From: an uncultured Paracoccaceae bacterium
GTDB lineage: Bacteria; Pseudomonadota; Alphaproteobacteria; Rhodobacterales; Rhodobacteraceae
Length of the DNA: 64,000 nt
NCBI GenBank assembly: GCA_943787985.1
Contig: CALSOO010000001.1
Location: 75,001 to 139,000 of the forward strand
Direction: 5' to 3'
The notes under the pieces are model-generated. The model was given only the letters and a program-made list of their open reading frames with translations, did no database searches and had not been told where the DNA came from. Made by a program: the position numbers and the translations under genes. Shown in pieces: positions 29,578 to 39,415 of the stretch. Position 1 is the stretch's first letter. Each line of letters opens with the position of its first letter.

Positions 29578-30326
29578 GGTTTTTTTTATGTCTTACAAGC
29601 AGGCAGTTGGCAGAGCTTAGGTGGCAATGAGGGAACGAGTAGCCTTTTTGCGCGAACTGCCGCTGCTGAACTTCGTGGCCGTACATGAGCGAACGGGGCA
29701 GCTCTCAAAATTCGTATCATAACTGAAACCTAGGTCCCTGTCTCGAATGTCTAACCTATTCACAGTGGAATTATGGCATCCGTTTGGTCGAAAGCGGCGC
29801 CCACGAACGAACGGATTGGCGACTTTTAGCGCGCGATAGCAGGAAACGTGCCCAAGCTCCGAGAGAATACTGCATCAGTGCGATATCAAACGCCGATGAT
29901 GGCAGAGTCCCGCGTCTAAGTTTTCGGTTCGAGCTGCGACAAAATGCGGTTTGAAGCGGGGTCAATGGTATCATTTTGAAAGACTGCTTCGGCGACCCGT
30001 ACCGCATCGCAACAATTGGTGTGCCGCAACTGCAAACCATTGCTGCGTCAGCGAAGTCAAAACCAAATGGCCGCAAAGTCCTGTGTGGATGGCTCCTGCT
30101 TAGCAAGACATTTCTGATGTGATTGTTGTTTTGTCAGATGCGGTCTTGTGTCCGGCCTGTTTGCGCGGCACATAAGGCCGCTGGCCCTGATGGTTTCCAC
30201 AAACCAATTCCCATTCTGCATATCGAACAGCAAGCGTTCAGGACTTAGCACGGGGTGTATTGATTCTAGGGCTGACAAATTTTCCATCACTTCATTGGTC
30301 TTGCTATCTCTGTGTTTCGGTTTGGG
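29578..30326. other. 750-bp stretch without a recognised gene
   Basis: A minus-strand frame of 111 codons (29771-30106) has no recognisable motif and no good start; other frames are shorter. The right part, from about 30120, is probably the outer end of the IS110-family element. No hairpin terminator with a T-run was found directly after the ligase. Confidence 0.4.
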
Positions 30327-31346
30327 TCAGATTGCTCTTACGCGGTACGGTTCGTTCTTGGTGAGGACGGCCCAAACCATGCGGGCCGTTTTGTTTGCCA
30401 TCGCGACGGCCGCCACTTTGCCCGGCTTTCGGGCAATGATGTCCGCAAACCACGGGTCATAGCGATCTGGGTTCAATTGGACCTGCCGCATGCGGGACAT
30501 CATGCCGATGACGAGCAACCGCCGTATATATCGGTCTCCCATCTTCGAGATGCGCCCCAGTTTCTCTTTACCGCCGCTGGAACGATTTAGCGGTGTCAGA
30601 CCAAGCCAAGCTGCAAAATCACGACCCGTACTGAACTGTTGCCCAGTTCCAATTGTAGCGACAATGGCGGACGCCGTGATCGGACCTATGCCCGGGATCG
30701 TTTGCAAAAGAGCGACCCGTTTCTCTCGCTTGGCCATCTGCGTCATCTCCAGAGTGTAGTTTGCAATCTTACCGTGCAGGAACAAAAGTTGTTCGCAGAG
30801 TTCAGCAATCACACCGCCTGCTGTATCAGGCAAATCAATGACCTCACCTTCTGATCGGCGCTTTGCAAATTTAGTTGCATGGCCGACGCCTTGCGGAAAC
30901 ACGATGCCAAATTCAGCCAACTGTGCGCGCAACATGTTGATCGTTTGGGTGCGTTGGCGGACAACAAGGTCGCGTGTTCGATGTAGCGCCAGAATGGCTT
31001 GCTGATCTGGCGTCTTGATCTCAACAAAACGCATCGTCGGTCGCGTTACTGCTTCACAAATGGCCTCTGCATCCGCCGCATCAGATTTACCGCGTTTAAC
31101 ATACGGCTTCACATAAATAGGCGGGATCAGCTTTACGTCATGACCGAGCTTTACCAACTCGCGAGCCCAGTGATGGCTTGTGCCGCATGCTTCAATACCG
31201 ACAAGACAAGGATCAAGGCTTTCAAAGAACTTTAGCAATTGCGCACGCCTTATTGCGCGATTGAAGGCGACCTCACCGTTGTCGGTGATGCCGTGAACTT
31301 GGAAAATATTCTTGGCTAAATCTAGACCAACTGTTGTAACTTGCAT
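30327..31346 (-). mobile_element. IS110-family (IS1111-like) transposase
   Basis: ATG 31346, preceded by GGAGGAG, gives 339 residues; an in-frame extension upstream is not needed. The N-terminal DEDD nuclease begins V-G-L-D-L-A-K-N-I-F-Q-V-H-G with G-I-E-A-C-G-T-S-H-H-W and K-S-D-A-A-D-A-E. The C-terminal transposase_20 domain has T-I-P-G-I-G-P-I-T-A-S-A and F-A-A-W-L-G-L-T-P. The frame is complete, so the copy could be active. IS110 elements lack classical terminal repeats, so the outer ends are not set here; the 200-300 bp either side probably belong to it. Confidence 0.92.
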
Positions 31347-31733
31347 TGGGTGGCTCCTCCGCTGAGCAGTTTCTGACAACTGCAGTATGGCGCATTGCGA
31401 CGCCGATGGGTGCAGGAGCCATCCATCCCATCTGCACACTGTGAGTTCGGCTATCACCAGATTTTGCGGTTGCAGCGAAAGTCCGGGTTGAAGGGCCGCA
31501 TCGCAGCGACAGCATGTTGTTGGCAACGGCGGCTCTGGGCCGGGCACGTTTCCTATATTGCCGTTCGCCCGAGACTTTGCAAAGCCCGCTTCCTGCGCAT
31601 TGCGGTCATTCGAGTTTGGCTCAGCTAACGTGTGCTATTCCGCCATACATGACGAAGGGTGATGTCTGCCGCTGGAGCCGCGACAACCGCAGAAATTGCC
31701 AATCCCCTGATCGGCTACTATACGTTTTCGGCT

Positions 31734-31928
31734 ATGAAGAAACGCAAAAGTCCGTGCATCGATGTTTGTGAGTTTACCGGTCCCAACGGCTGGTGCCTTG
31801 GCTGTGGCCGCACGCGGGAGGAATGCGCAAGGTGGAAAAAAATGAAGCCTTACGAAGCAAACTCGATTGAGAAGGAACTGAAGCGCCGCATGGCTAAAAT
31901 AATGCAAGCACTGCCTAAGCTGCATTAG
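31734..31928 (+). CDS. DUF1289 cysteine-rich small protein
   Basis: 64 residues from ATG 31734: S-P-C-I-D-V-C, then W-C-L-G-C-G-R-T-R-E-E-C-A-R-W, the conserved five-cysteine core of DUF1289, which probably binds a metal. An upstream in-frame ATG at 31659 would add 25 unrelated residues. Function unknown; usually a core gene of proteobacteria, so a copy in an island flanked by an IS and an att site is unusual. Confidence 0.75.
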   Translation: MKKRKSPCIDVCEFTGPNGWCLGCGRTREECARWKKMKPYEANSIEKELKRRMAKIMQALPKLH

Positions 31929-32193
31929 GATTGATGCCAAAGCTTGCCCAGCCCACCATTTGCGCGTTTCTGCAATTAAATTTTTGAGTAATGAATAACA
32001 GCTGTCTCAGGGCTTGATTGATAATCGTGGGTTTCATGTCAACGCCACGTCAACCCGCATGCGCCTGTTTGGCGCGTTTTGGCACGGTCAATGTCCGTCA
32101 ATGACGGGCGGCGTCGGAACGAAAAATGCGCAGTATCAGCGGTTTATCCCCAAGTCACTGAAATAACTAAGCTATTGGAATCGCTTTGGATTC
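31929..32193. other. Right-end region before the second attachment site
   Basis: No gene. Holds CATGTCAACGCCACGTCAAC at 32035-32054, matching 7164-7183 with one mismatch, and a looser pair GTCAATGTCCGTCAATGAC near 32089. These are candidate integrase arm sites 140 bp from the att core. Confidence 0.5.
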
Positions 32194-32240
32194 GGCTCAT
32201 AACCTGAAGGTCGTAGGTTCAAATCCTACTCCCGCAACCA
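32194..32240 (+). repeat. Second attachment site: 47-bp copy of the tRNA-fMet 3' half
   Basis: Identical to 7051-7097 from GGCTCATAACC in the anticodon stem-loop to the terminal CCA. The sequence left of it is unrelated to the tRNA 5' half. This is the standard product of tyrosine-recombinase integration at a tRNA gene. Confidence 0.9.
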
Positions 32241-32262
32241 CTGAAATCTTACTACCAAGTAG

Positions 32263-32293
32263 AATGGCCTCCTTCGGGAGGCCATTTGCGTTT
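32263..32293 (+). terminator. Hairpin after the second att site
   Basis: AATGGCCTCC (32263-32272) and GGAGGCCATT (32277-32286) form a 10-bp stem with a TTCG loop, followed by TGCGTTTT. It sits where a tRNA terminator would be expected. Confidence 0.75.
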
Positions 32294-32350
32294 TCTGACA
32301 CTGGATCGGCCTGCAAAATATGGCCCATTGAGCTTCTTATTTCTACGAAC

Positions 32351-33352
32351 GGCTTTGTTGCACAAATCGTTCTCTGTAGGATTCGCGTCATGAATCCAGC
32401 GTGATAGCTGGCGTTTATGAGCAGCTGGACACCTACGACGTACAAGACCCGGAACTGGGCAGAGTATAACCATTCCTTGAAGCAGCGCGGATCCCTTTCG
32501 ATCTGGTTTGATCCAGAGATGGTATGGGAGGCTGCGCCATCTGGGCGACGAGGACACCAGCAAGCCTATAGCGACGCTGCGATACAGGCTTGTCTGACGC
32601 TCAAAGTGTTGTTCGGCTTGCCCCTACGGCAGACGACCGGGTTTGTGGCCAGTTTGCTGAAGCTTGTCGGGCTGGACTGGTCTGTCCCGGACTACAGCAC
32701 TCTGTGCCGGCGACAACGAACCCTGTCCGTCGCCATCCCCTACAAGGGCTCAGCAGGGCCACTGCACCTTCTGATCGATAGCACTGGCATCAAAGCTGAG
32801 GGTGAAGGCGAGTGGAGCGCGCGCAAGCACGGCGGCCCCAAGCGACGGCTCTGGCGCAAGATACATATCGGAATAGATGCGGAAACGCTTGAGATCCGTG
32901 CGATCGAAGTCACCAGTAGCAGCATTAGCGATGCCCCGATGCTGCCCGACCTGCTCAGCCAAATCCCGCCCGATCAGGACCTCGGCAGCGTGACTGCCGA
33001 CGGGGCCTAAGATACGCGCAAATGCCACGATGCGATTGCGGCGCGTGATGCGCATGCCGTTATACCGCCCCGCAGGAACGCCAAAATGTGGAAGCCGGAC
33101 ACACCTAGGGCTAGAGCCCGCAATGAAGCCGTGCGGTCATCTAAATATCTGGGACGCGCACTGTGGCGACGGGTGACCGGATACCACCGCAGAAGCCGTG
33201 TCGAAACCAAGATGCATTGTGTGAAACTACTTGGTCAGCGCCTCTCAGCGCGGGACTTCGATCGGCAAGTTGCGGAAATCCAGATCCGAGCTGCGATCCT
33301 AAACGGCTTCTGTCTGACGTCAGCGCCTGTGGGTCCAAATACCGCCGATTGA
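32351..33352 (+). mobile_element. IS5-family transposase with in-frame stop
   Basis: GGCTTTGTTGCACAAATC at 32351-32368 is the usual left terminal repeat of IS5-group elements in alphaproteobacteria. ATG 32417 opens the transposase: W-A-E-Y-N-H-S-L-K-Q-R-G-S-L, A-I-Q-A-C-L-T-L-K, L-L-I-D-S-T-G-I-K (first DDE Asp) and S-V-T-A-D-G-A. A TAA at 33008-33010 then stands where this family has a tyrosine codon. Beyond it, the same frame continues D-T-R-K-C-H-D-A-I, V-I-P-P-R-R-N-A-K, and V-E-T-K-M-H-C-V-K (catalytic Glu region) to 33352. A clear right terminal repeat was not found. Probably inactive. Confidence 0.85.
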
Positions 33353-34014
33353 GACGTTGGTTGGCCCCTTTGACCAGTACTGCAGCAAAGCAGTTTGCAA
33401 AACCTGATCGTGGTCCAGAATCTTTGGGCGACCTCGCGTTGGAATGGGTGTTTCGCTCATTGTAGTACTCAGGGGTATTTTACAATTGACCCAGATGTTT
33501 TCGTACCTACAAAGACGATAAAAACCACTCAGTTACCGACCTCGAAGGACACAGTATGCAAAAAGATCCCATTGGGGTGTTCGGCCGATTGAACGCGGCG
33601 AGCTTGATGATGAGAACATGCCTCGAGGCATTTTCGTGGGTCGCGTTTAAACGCATCGGTTCGAGGCACGCAGGCAATTTGATCACGGGATCTTTGCGGA
33701 AAGCGAGACCGACGAGTGGCCGAGTGTCGATCAGCTGTTCACACTTTGATAATTGAAAGCGGGTAATCATCAGGCTTGTTTTTAGGGTTGATGCTAGATG
33801 AAGAAGTCAATTACCGTTTACTTGGCCAAGCAAAGCTTACTTTTGTATCTGATTTGCTGGTCCGCTCACCTGCCGTCAATTCGCAGACTAATGCTCGCTG
33901 AGGCTGGCCTCATCTTGTCCGCCACCGAAGATAAGACGGAGCGATTTTCTGCACGCCTTGAGCAAATTGAATGTCTACGGACTTTACTTTTAACGCAGTG
34001 TGGAGTGCTACGCC
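33353..34014. other. 660-bp stretch without a recognised gene
   Basis: Only short frames with no motif. AT-rich compared with the core genes. May contain the lost right end of the IS5 element and the promoter of the next gene. Confidence 0.4.
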
Positions 34015-35520
34015 ATGCGTGATATCTCTCAGGCGATGCGTGCCTGGAAGACGCCAGAGGCGTTTCTGGAAACTTACGGCCGAAAGCTTGCAAAGTTGGC
34101 CAACACAGAAACCGGTGCTTGGGGGCAGGCAAACCTCGCACACAAAGGTCGATGCGACACCCATGTTTCTTATGAGTTGACCATAGGTTCTGACGCTTTC
34201 GAAGTGTTTAGCTTTCGTCCACAAAGTGCTGGCTCCAAGTTGATCATGCAGCGTTTGGTGGGGGTTATGAAGCTAAAACGCGCACGAAATTTTTTGCCGA
34301 GGCTTGTTGGAGCACTTATGGCAGACGGCATATTGGTCTCACGTGTTGTCAACGGAAAAAGCCTTGCTGAGCAGCTTTCAGAACAAACCTTACTAAGCAC
34401 TTGCCGAAGGCTTGGTGCGTGGCACGGTGGATTTTCTGGCGTTGTACCAAAGAGAGCCACATCTGGGACTTGGGACAACTATCTGACACACGCAGCACGA
34501 CATATTGCTGGTGCATTTGATTTGCATCGACCCTTTTTGCAGTCCTTGCCCGTTGCACATGAGGTCATCGCAAACACCAACGTGCGGATAGAGCACTACA
34601 TTCAAACGGAGCAAGATCAGGTGGTACTGGCCCATCCAACGGCGTTTCAGTTTATGCCGCGTGAATGGGGCTTGCTGGAAGTTGGCGCAGCATTGGCGCA
34701 GAAATTTCCGGATGCTATTCCACAAATCGCTCAAAACCTCGTTGAGGGGTGGATGAGCGAAGTGCCGACATCAAACATGTTTACTGATGATATAATCAAA
34801 CTCATAGAGATTTTCTGTTTGGCGGAGCCAAGCCCGGCGTACCTTGGCGATGGCGATTTAGCGGCCAGCTATTTGGAAGAGCATAACGCCAAACGCGGGC
34901 CCAACAAGAGCCGTGCTGAAATAGCGTTTTTGTCGCCTCATTTTGACATGAAGATGACCAAGGTTGATGAGGAAGACGTAGTGCGTCTTCGCGAACGTTT
35001 GATTGACATCCAATCGGTACCTTTGGACGTCTCAGAGACAGAGCAAGCTGATTCCAGCCCCAAAAAGAAACAGCGCTCACAAAGTGCTCAATCGCCCTCT
35101 GCCCTATTGAGCGCGTTATGTGCCTCTTGCAGCGGTTTTTGCTGTCAGCACGGCTTGAAAGACTTTGCTTACTTTAAGCATTCAGACCTCAATTCGCTTG
35201 CTGACCTACATCCAAGCCTAGATCATGCAGGTATCGCGGACATCATTCTTGAGCACCTACCTGGCAAACATGCGAACAGTGGATGTCTGTTTCAGGGGGC
35301 ACGGGGGTGCACCCTCCCAAGGACGCTTCGTTCAGAAACGTGTAACGAATACCTCTGTGGTTCTGCAAAACGTGTCGTAGATCGTGACGCGAGTCTGATA
35401 GCTCAAAAAGTCCCTGTGCTACTTATAGCAGAAACTGACGCTAAGAAAAAAACCTCGCTTTGGGCCATTGGAACGCAAGCATCTAGCAACATCAATCATG
35501 ATGCACCTCACACTGAGTAA
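34015..35520 (+). CDS. APH-like pseudokinase / cysteine-cluster fusion protein
   Basis: 501 residues from ATG 34015 (an upstream GTG at 34000 is possible). Residues about 35-280 loosely follow the aminoglycoside/choline kinase fold, with V-N-G-K-S-L-A-E-Q-L and L-G-A-W-H-G-G-F. However the catalytic H-G-D and D-F-E motifs are not present; the matching place reads A-H-P-T-A-F-Q-F-M-P-R-E-W-G. After a charged, Ser-rich linker (about 330-365) comes C-A-S-C-S-G-F-C-C, then G-C-L-F-Q-G-A-R-G-C and E-T-C-N-E-Y-L-C, a cysteine cluster of the YkgJ-like kind, likely to bind zinc or iron-sulphur. It precedes an RTX-Hint exoprotein by 80 bp on the same strand, so a role in modifying or making that protein is possible but unproven. 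Confidence 0.6.
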   Translation: MRDISQAMRAWKTPEAFLETYGRKLAKLANTETGAWGQANLAHKGRCDTHVSYELTIGSDAFEVFSFRPQSAGSKLIMQRLVGVMKLKRARNFLPRLVGALMADGILVSRVVNGKSLAEQLSEQTLLSTCRRLGAWHGGFSGVVPKRATSGTWDNYLTHAARHIAGAFDLHRPFLQSLPVAHEVIANTNVRIEHYIQTEQDQVVLAHPTAFQFMPREWGLLEVGAALAQKFPDAIPQIAQNLVEGWMSEVPTSNMFTDDIIKLIEIFCLAEPSPAYLGDGDLAASYLEEHNAKRGPNKSRAEIAFLSPHFDMKMTKVDEEDVVRLRERLIDIQSVPLDVSETEQADSSPKKKQRSQSAQSPSALLSALCASCSGFCCQHGLKDFAYFKHSDLNSLADLHPSLDHAGIADIILEHLPGKHANSGCLFQGARGCTLPRTLRSETCNEYLCGSAKRVVDRDASLIAQKVPVLLIAETDAKKKTSLWAIGTQASSNINHDAPHTE

Positions 35521-35600
35521 ATTGATGCCGCCAAAGCGCGAAATTAAAAATTCTCATAACGTTATTGCTGAATTTATCAGAATAGGTAGATAGGAATAAA

Positions 35601-37325
35601 ATGCCAACGACTATATCAATTACAAATCAAAGCTTTGAGAGCTCTCTTTCTAGTGGCTGGACTGTTTCAGGAGGCGGTTATTCAGGATCCTATTATGTTG
35701 CAGGAAAAACTTTTGATATACCAAATGAAACCGGTGAATACATTGGATATATTGGTGGAACGAGTGGACTAACAAAAGCAAGTCAGACGCTGTCGGAACA
35801 GTATGATGCTGGGCGTGAATATACATTTCGTGTCGATGTTGGAGATCCAACTTACTACGGTGCGCAAAACTATACGATTAACCTTTTAGCGGGAACGACG
35901 GTCATTGCCACGAAAAGTGGCAATACCGGAAATGGCAATACTCTTAATACTGAAACTCTCGTAAGTGGAACACCCGATGCTACTTTAAACGGTAGCAATC
36001 TTAAAATCGAAATTGTCCGGCCAAATGGCTCGTCTAAAGAATATCTCTATTTTGACAATGTGCGTGGTGAGTACGATTTATTAAGCAATGGCCTCGTTGA
36101 GGGCACGGGTTCTGACGATACTATGGGCATTGGGTTTGTCGACGCTGATGGAGACATCATCGATGGCGCAGATGGTCTCGATGATAACATTCAGGGCATG
36201 GGAGGCAATGACACTATCAACGCCGGCCAAGGCAACGATACGATTGACGGCGGTTCCGGCAACGACACGATTGACGGCGGTTCCGGCAACGACACGATTG
36301 ACGGCGGTTCCGGCAACGACACGATTATCGGCGGTGGCGGAGATGACACACTGACGGGCGGTGGCGGAAATGATATATTTTCTGAACAAAGCGGTGTCGA
36401 CACAATCACTGATTTCAATGTTGGAAACACTGGGTCAATTGATGACGGTGATCAAACAAATAATGACTTTGTCGACCTTTCGGAGTTTTACAATCAGACA
36501 ACTCTGTCCAACGTCAATTCAAGTGGTGGTAGCTTTGGAAACGCTTTGGGCATGCTGCGGGCTGACGCAGCGGATGGTCGTATCGATGGCAAAATTGATG
36601 GCGTCGAATATTCAGACGAAATCGGTGACGTCGACCTTGTTCTCGAAAATGGTGGTGCTGCCGTCACTGGCACTGACCTCACGTATGACAACACCAACGT
36701 TGTTTGCTTCACAGCAGGAACGCTTATTGGGACTTTGCTCGGACCGGTCAGGGTCGAGGATCTAAAAGCTGGCGATGACGTCCTGACACTGGACACGGGC
36801 ACCCAAAAAATCCGCTGGATCGGCAGCACGCACCGCGATTCCACCGACCTTGCCGTCGACCCAAAGCTGCGGCCCGTGCGTATCAGTGCCGGTGCCTTGG
36901 GCGAGGGCTTGCCCGCGCAGGATCTATTGGTGTCGCGCCAGCACCGCTTTCTCGTCCGATCTCCTATCGCGCTGCAGATGTTTGAAACTTCCGAAGTTCT
37001 GTTGCCCGCGATCAAGCTGATCGGTCTGGAAGGCATTGCTATCGCCCAAGATGTCGACGCGGTCGAGTATTTCCACATCCTGTTCGATCGGCATGAAATC
37101 GTGTGTTCAAACGGTGCCTGGTCCGAAAGCCTGTTCACCGGTCCCGAGGCGCTGCAAGCCGTACCACCAGCGAGCGCGCAGGAAATCAAAAAACTGTTTC
37201 CCGAGATCTGCGAGCCCAGTTACGAGCCCGCGTCTGCACGACACATCCCAGAGACGGGCAAACTGATGAGAAAACTCGTGGCGCGGCATAAGAAGAACAA
37301 CAAGCCACTCTACACGAACCACTGA
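35601..37325 (+). CDS. RTX-repeat exoprotein with C-terminal Hint domain
   Basis: 574 residues from ATG 35601. Residues about 1-155 form a beta-rich, Gly/Ser/Thr-rich domain ([20 protein letters not shown]) like secreted carbohydrate-binding jelly rolls. Residues about 195-260 are RTX calcium-binding nonapeptides (G-G-S-G-N-D-T-I-D repeated). Residues about 372-510 are a Hint_2 domain starting V-C-F-T-A-G-T-L-I and containing [10 protein letters not shown] and S-R-Q-H-R-F-L-V; the Cys is the autoprocessing nucleophile in Hint proteins. No N-terminal signal peptide, so export by Type I secretion is expected; no ABC/MFP genes are nearby. Proteins of this plan are common in roseobacters. Confidence 0.85.
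   Translation: MPTTISITNQSFESSLSSGWTVSGGGYSGSYYVAGKTFDIPNETGEYIGYIGGTSGLTKASQTLSEQYDAGREYTFRVDVGDPTYYGAQNYTINLLAGTTVIATKSGNTGNGNTLNTETLVSGTPDATLNGSNLKIEIVRPNGSSKEYLYFDNVRGEYDLLSNGLVEGTGSDDTMGIGFVDADGDIIDGADGLDDNIQGMGGNDTINAGQGNDTIDGGSGNDTIDGGSGNDTIDGGSGNDTIIGGGGDDTLTGGGGNDIFSEQSGVDTITDFNVGNTGSIDDGDQTNNDFVDLSEFYNQTTLSNVNSSGGSFGNALGMLRADAADGRIDGKIDGVEYSDEIGDVDLVLENGGAAVTGTDLTYDNTNVVCFTAGTLIGTLLGPVRVEDLKAGDDVLTLDTGTQKIRWIGSTHRDSTDLAVDPKLRPVRISAGALGEGLPAQDLLVSRQHRFLVRSPIALQMFETSEVLLPAIKLIGLEGIAIAQDVDAVEYFHILFDRHEIVCSNGAWSESLFTGPEALQAVPPASAQEIKKLFPEICEPSYEPASARHIPETGKLMRKLVARHKKNNKPLYTNH
36231..36326 (+). repeat. 27-bp perfect tandem repeats in the RTX segment
   Basis: Units of 27 bp beginning GGCAACGACACGATTGACGG at 36231, 36258 and 36285, then a partial fourth unit to 36326. 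They differ by one base in the first unit only. DNA-level identity points to recent duplication or conversion. Confidence 0.9.
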
Positions 37326-37660
37326 ACAATCTTGCTTGTGATCACAGTTGTGAATTCATGGCGAAGCGAAATTTCTGTGTCTTCAGTTTCCGTTCGATGA
37401 CTATTGGTAGCTGCAGGCTCGGCGAAGGGTGGCTTGTGGTTGCTGCATCGCAGCGAGGTTTCCCGGCTGAGGCCATTGAAAGGCTGGGTTTGCAAAGTTC
37501 ACTATCTGCGCAAAGCTGCCGTTGATGCTGTACGCAGCGAATTCACACTTTCCACCCTTCACGCGCTTTAACTCACTCTAAAGCTACTCACCAGAAAGCC
37601 TTTGGTGTATACATCTTTGACTGCCATCGATTGGGTCAGGCAGACGTCAGTGGCTTCAGG

Positions 37661-37679
37661 CTCCCGCAACCAATATTAC
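37661..37679 (+). repeat. Third attachment-site copy (19 bp of tRNA-fMet end and flank)
   Basis: CTCCCGCAACCAATATTAC equals 7086-7104. It includes 7 bases beyond the tRNA, unlike the 47-bp copy, which stops at CCA. It marks the probable right edge of the whole island. Confidence 0.7.
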
Positions 37680-37700
37680 TGAATAATTTCAGTTCGTTAC

Positions 37701-37731
37701 AGGTCACCGTTGGGTGACCTTTTTCGTTTTT
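37701..37731 (+). terminator. Hairpin after the third att copy
   Basis: AGGTCACC (37701-37708) and GGTGACCT (37713-37720) with a GTTG loop, followed by TTTTCGTTTTT. Confidence 0.8.
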
Positions 37732-37875
37732 AGAGTGAACGGTGCTACACTGGTTCTACGCCGGAGAGCAATCTAGGATCGGTTGATAGAATCGGACGTA
37801 TCGACAGTTTGTTGTAAGTGGACTGCCTGTTCTCATCGTGTGAAACTAATGTGATGGCAGTTGGAGACAGAATTG

Positions 37876-38319
37876 GTGAAGAACTTCATTATCGGCGCTC
37901 TGCTTTGCGTTGTCGTGGCGCTGTTTCTTGGCGTCGAGCGAGTACAGCGTTTTGTCAATGAGGCGACGAACCAAGGAACTTTGAGGGGAGTTGAAACCTG
38001 CCTGTCCTATACAAGTGGTAACCTTCTCTCTACTGAAGCGGTGAGGTCAACATGTGTTGCAGCCTTTCAAAAACGCCTCTTTGACAATAACCATGCGACA
38101 GGCAAAGCTGGGCCGCGTATAGGCCGAAGAACCGTGAGCTGGGGTGGTGTACTTGAGAACAAGACGTCTGATCACGTCACCACTTGGATACAGCTTTCAA
38201 TCGGTATCTTTGATGCCGAAGGCAACGAACAAGAGTTCTCTGCCCAAACAACTCTTTGGATTGATCCTCTAGGTAAAACCGATTTCAAAGTTGAGCTGCC
38301 TGACGCTAAAATTGAGTAA
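37876..38319 (+). CDS. Membrane-anchored protein of unknown function
   Basis: 147 residues from GTG 37876, chosen because GGAGA lies 8 bp upstream; TTG 37861 is an alternative. One N-terminal transmembrane segment (F-I-I-G-A-L-L-C-V-V-V-A-L-F-L-G-V) is followed by a soluble domain of about 120 residues with two cysteines (E-T-C-L-S-Y and S-T-C-V-A-A) that may form a disulphide. The end has beta-strand character. Not recognised; probably a periplasm-facing anchored protein. No linked gene. Confidence 0.5.
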   Translation: MKNFIIGALLCVVVALFLGVERVQRFVNEATNQGTLRGVETCLSYTSGNLLSTEAVRSTCVAAFQKRLFDNNHATGKAGPRIGRRTVSWGGVLENKTSDHVTTWIQLSIGIFDAEGNEQEFSAQTTLWIDPLGKTDFKVELPDAKIE

Positions 38320-38689
38320 TTCGATGATCTCAAGTTTTGCGATTTAGAGGATACGGCACCCAAGAGCTGCATGTCTTGGGGCATTACTGAAATGATGGGA
38401 CTTTCGCTGTGAAACTTATTGCTTGCTTCGAACCTTTTCCGTCAGTGGCAAAGTTTAGAGCTACGACGAAGTGAGGGAGGCTTTGCAAGTTGAGTATCCT
38501 CTTACACAACTGTTCTTAACATAATTCACGGCCCTTAGCTGCCGTTCCGCTCCCATCCAAAATGCTGCGTCGCAGCTTTCACATCGCGACCATTCACCTA
38601 CTGCGCAACGTTTTTTTGGCTAAAAAGGCTTCAACGCTCCCCCGCTAGCGTCGAATCTCGGGTTGTGCCCCTGGGCGTGGTGTAATTCC
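38320..38689. other. 370-bp intergenic stretch, nothing recognised
   Basis: No frame with features. Adjoins a peptidase fragment, so it may be part of the same decayed locus. Confidence 0.4.
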
Positions 38690-38905
38690 AACGGTAGCGC
38701 GGGCTGAGTGGAGCCTTGCGTACGGCCCCTGATATCGCCCTGCTCACCCGATTGGGTCTGAACTTCCAGACGATTGCCGATCAGTTTTGTCGCGGCTGGC
38801 TTGCCGGAAACACGAACGACCTTGAGCATGTATCGCCGACCCAGATAAAGAACCTGTTCCCCGGACACATATGCGATTGCAGGGACATTCCGCTTGGTGT
38901 TTGTG
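38690..38905 (-). pseudogene. Fragment of a YgjP/DUF45-type M48 metallopeptidase
   Basis: About 70 codons on the minus strand read G-E-Q-V-L-Y-L-G-R-R-Y-M-L-K-V, then A-T-K-L-I-G-N-R-L-E-V, the characteristic N-terminal beta region of YgjP-like (DUF45) peptidases. The zinc-binding H-E-x-x-H half is absent. Such peptidases often sit in Type I restriction operons. Identified from a short match, so moderate confidence. Confidence 0.45.
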
Positions 38906-39037
38906 TGGCAATAAAGGATGAAGCACGACAGGTGAAACTGAAAAATGCAGGCATCTCCGAAACCAGGGGCACCTCAAGGTTCTGGTCATCATAGCGTACT
39001 GCAAGATAAATATTTGCAAGCATTGGAGGTCATCCAC

Positions 39038-39415
39038 ATGAACGAAGCCGAAAGAGCGGATGCCGTTCGCAGTCATCTGTGCGTGATTGCGGGGCAGCAC
39101 ACCCCAATGACGTACCACGCGCTGGCCAAAGCGGTGGGGATCGACCCTCCTCACAGTATTCACAAGTTGTCGATCGCGCTGGAGCGCTTAATGGAAGAAG
39201 ATGCTATGGCAGGTCGGCCGTTAATCTCCTCACTGGTGATCAGCAAAGCCCGTGGCGGATTGCCTGCGCCCGGTTTTTTTGATTGCGCGCGCCGCATAGG
39301 ATGCTTGGACAGGGCTGCATCAGCGATCGAGGCCGCAGAATTCTATGCCGGTGAAGTGGAAAGAGCGACAGAGTATTGGGCGCGCCGGACAGGTCAACCG
39401 ACGTCGATAGAGTAG
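39038..39415 (+). CDS. Conserved hypothetical protein
   Basis: 125 residues from ATG 39038, directly behind TTGGAGGTC. The N-terminal half looks like a winged helix: M-T-Y-H-A-L-A-K-A-V-G-I, then I-H-K-L-S-I-A-L-E-R-L-M-E-E-D. Next come P-L-I-S-S-L-V-I-S-K-A-R-G-G-L-P-A-P-G-F-F and a helical tail. The P-L-x-S-S-L-V and G-L-P-A-P-G-F pieces are typical of small alphaproteobacterial proteins I know only as hypothetical. Possibly a DNA-binding regulator. Confidence 0.6.
   Translation: MNEAERADAVRSHLCVIAGQHTPMTYHALAKAVGIDPPHSIHKLSIALERLMEEDAMAGRPLISSLVISKARGGLPAPGFFDCARRIGCLDRAASAIEAAEFYAGEVERATEYWARRTGQPTSIE

Larger units (their letters stand above)
37326..37875. other. 550-bp stretch holding the third attachment-site copy, no gene
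   Basis: No protein gene is readable. It contains the 19-bp tRNA end at 37661-37679 and a terminator at 37701-37731. GC-mixed filler from 37395 to 37560 has pieces like GCATCGCAGCGAGG that also appear loosely near 31500 and 38570. Confidence 0.5.

Noticed and set aside
29771-30106. A 111-codon minus-strand frame after the ligase gene
   Set aside because: No ribosome site, no recognisable motif, irregular composition; not enough to call a gene.
32417-32563. Minus-strand frame across the att copy and IS5 end (reads V-V-A-G-V-G-F-E-P-T-T-F-R-L)
   Set aside because: This is the well-known spurious translation of a tRNA 3' end on the opposite strand, not a protein gene.
36231-36326. Regular 27-bp repeats considered as a CRISPR array
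   Set aside because: There are no spacers; the units are contiguous and encode RTX nonapeptides.
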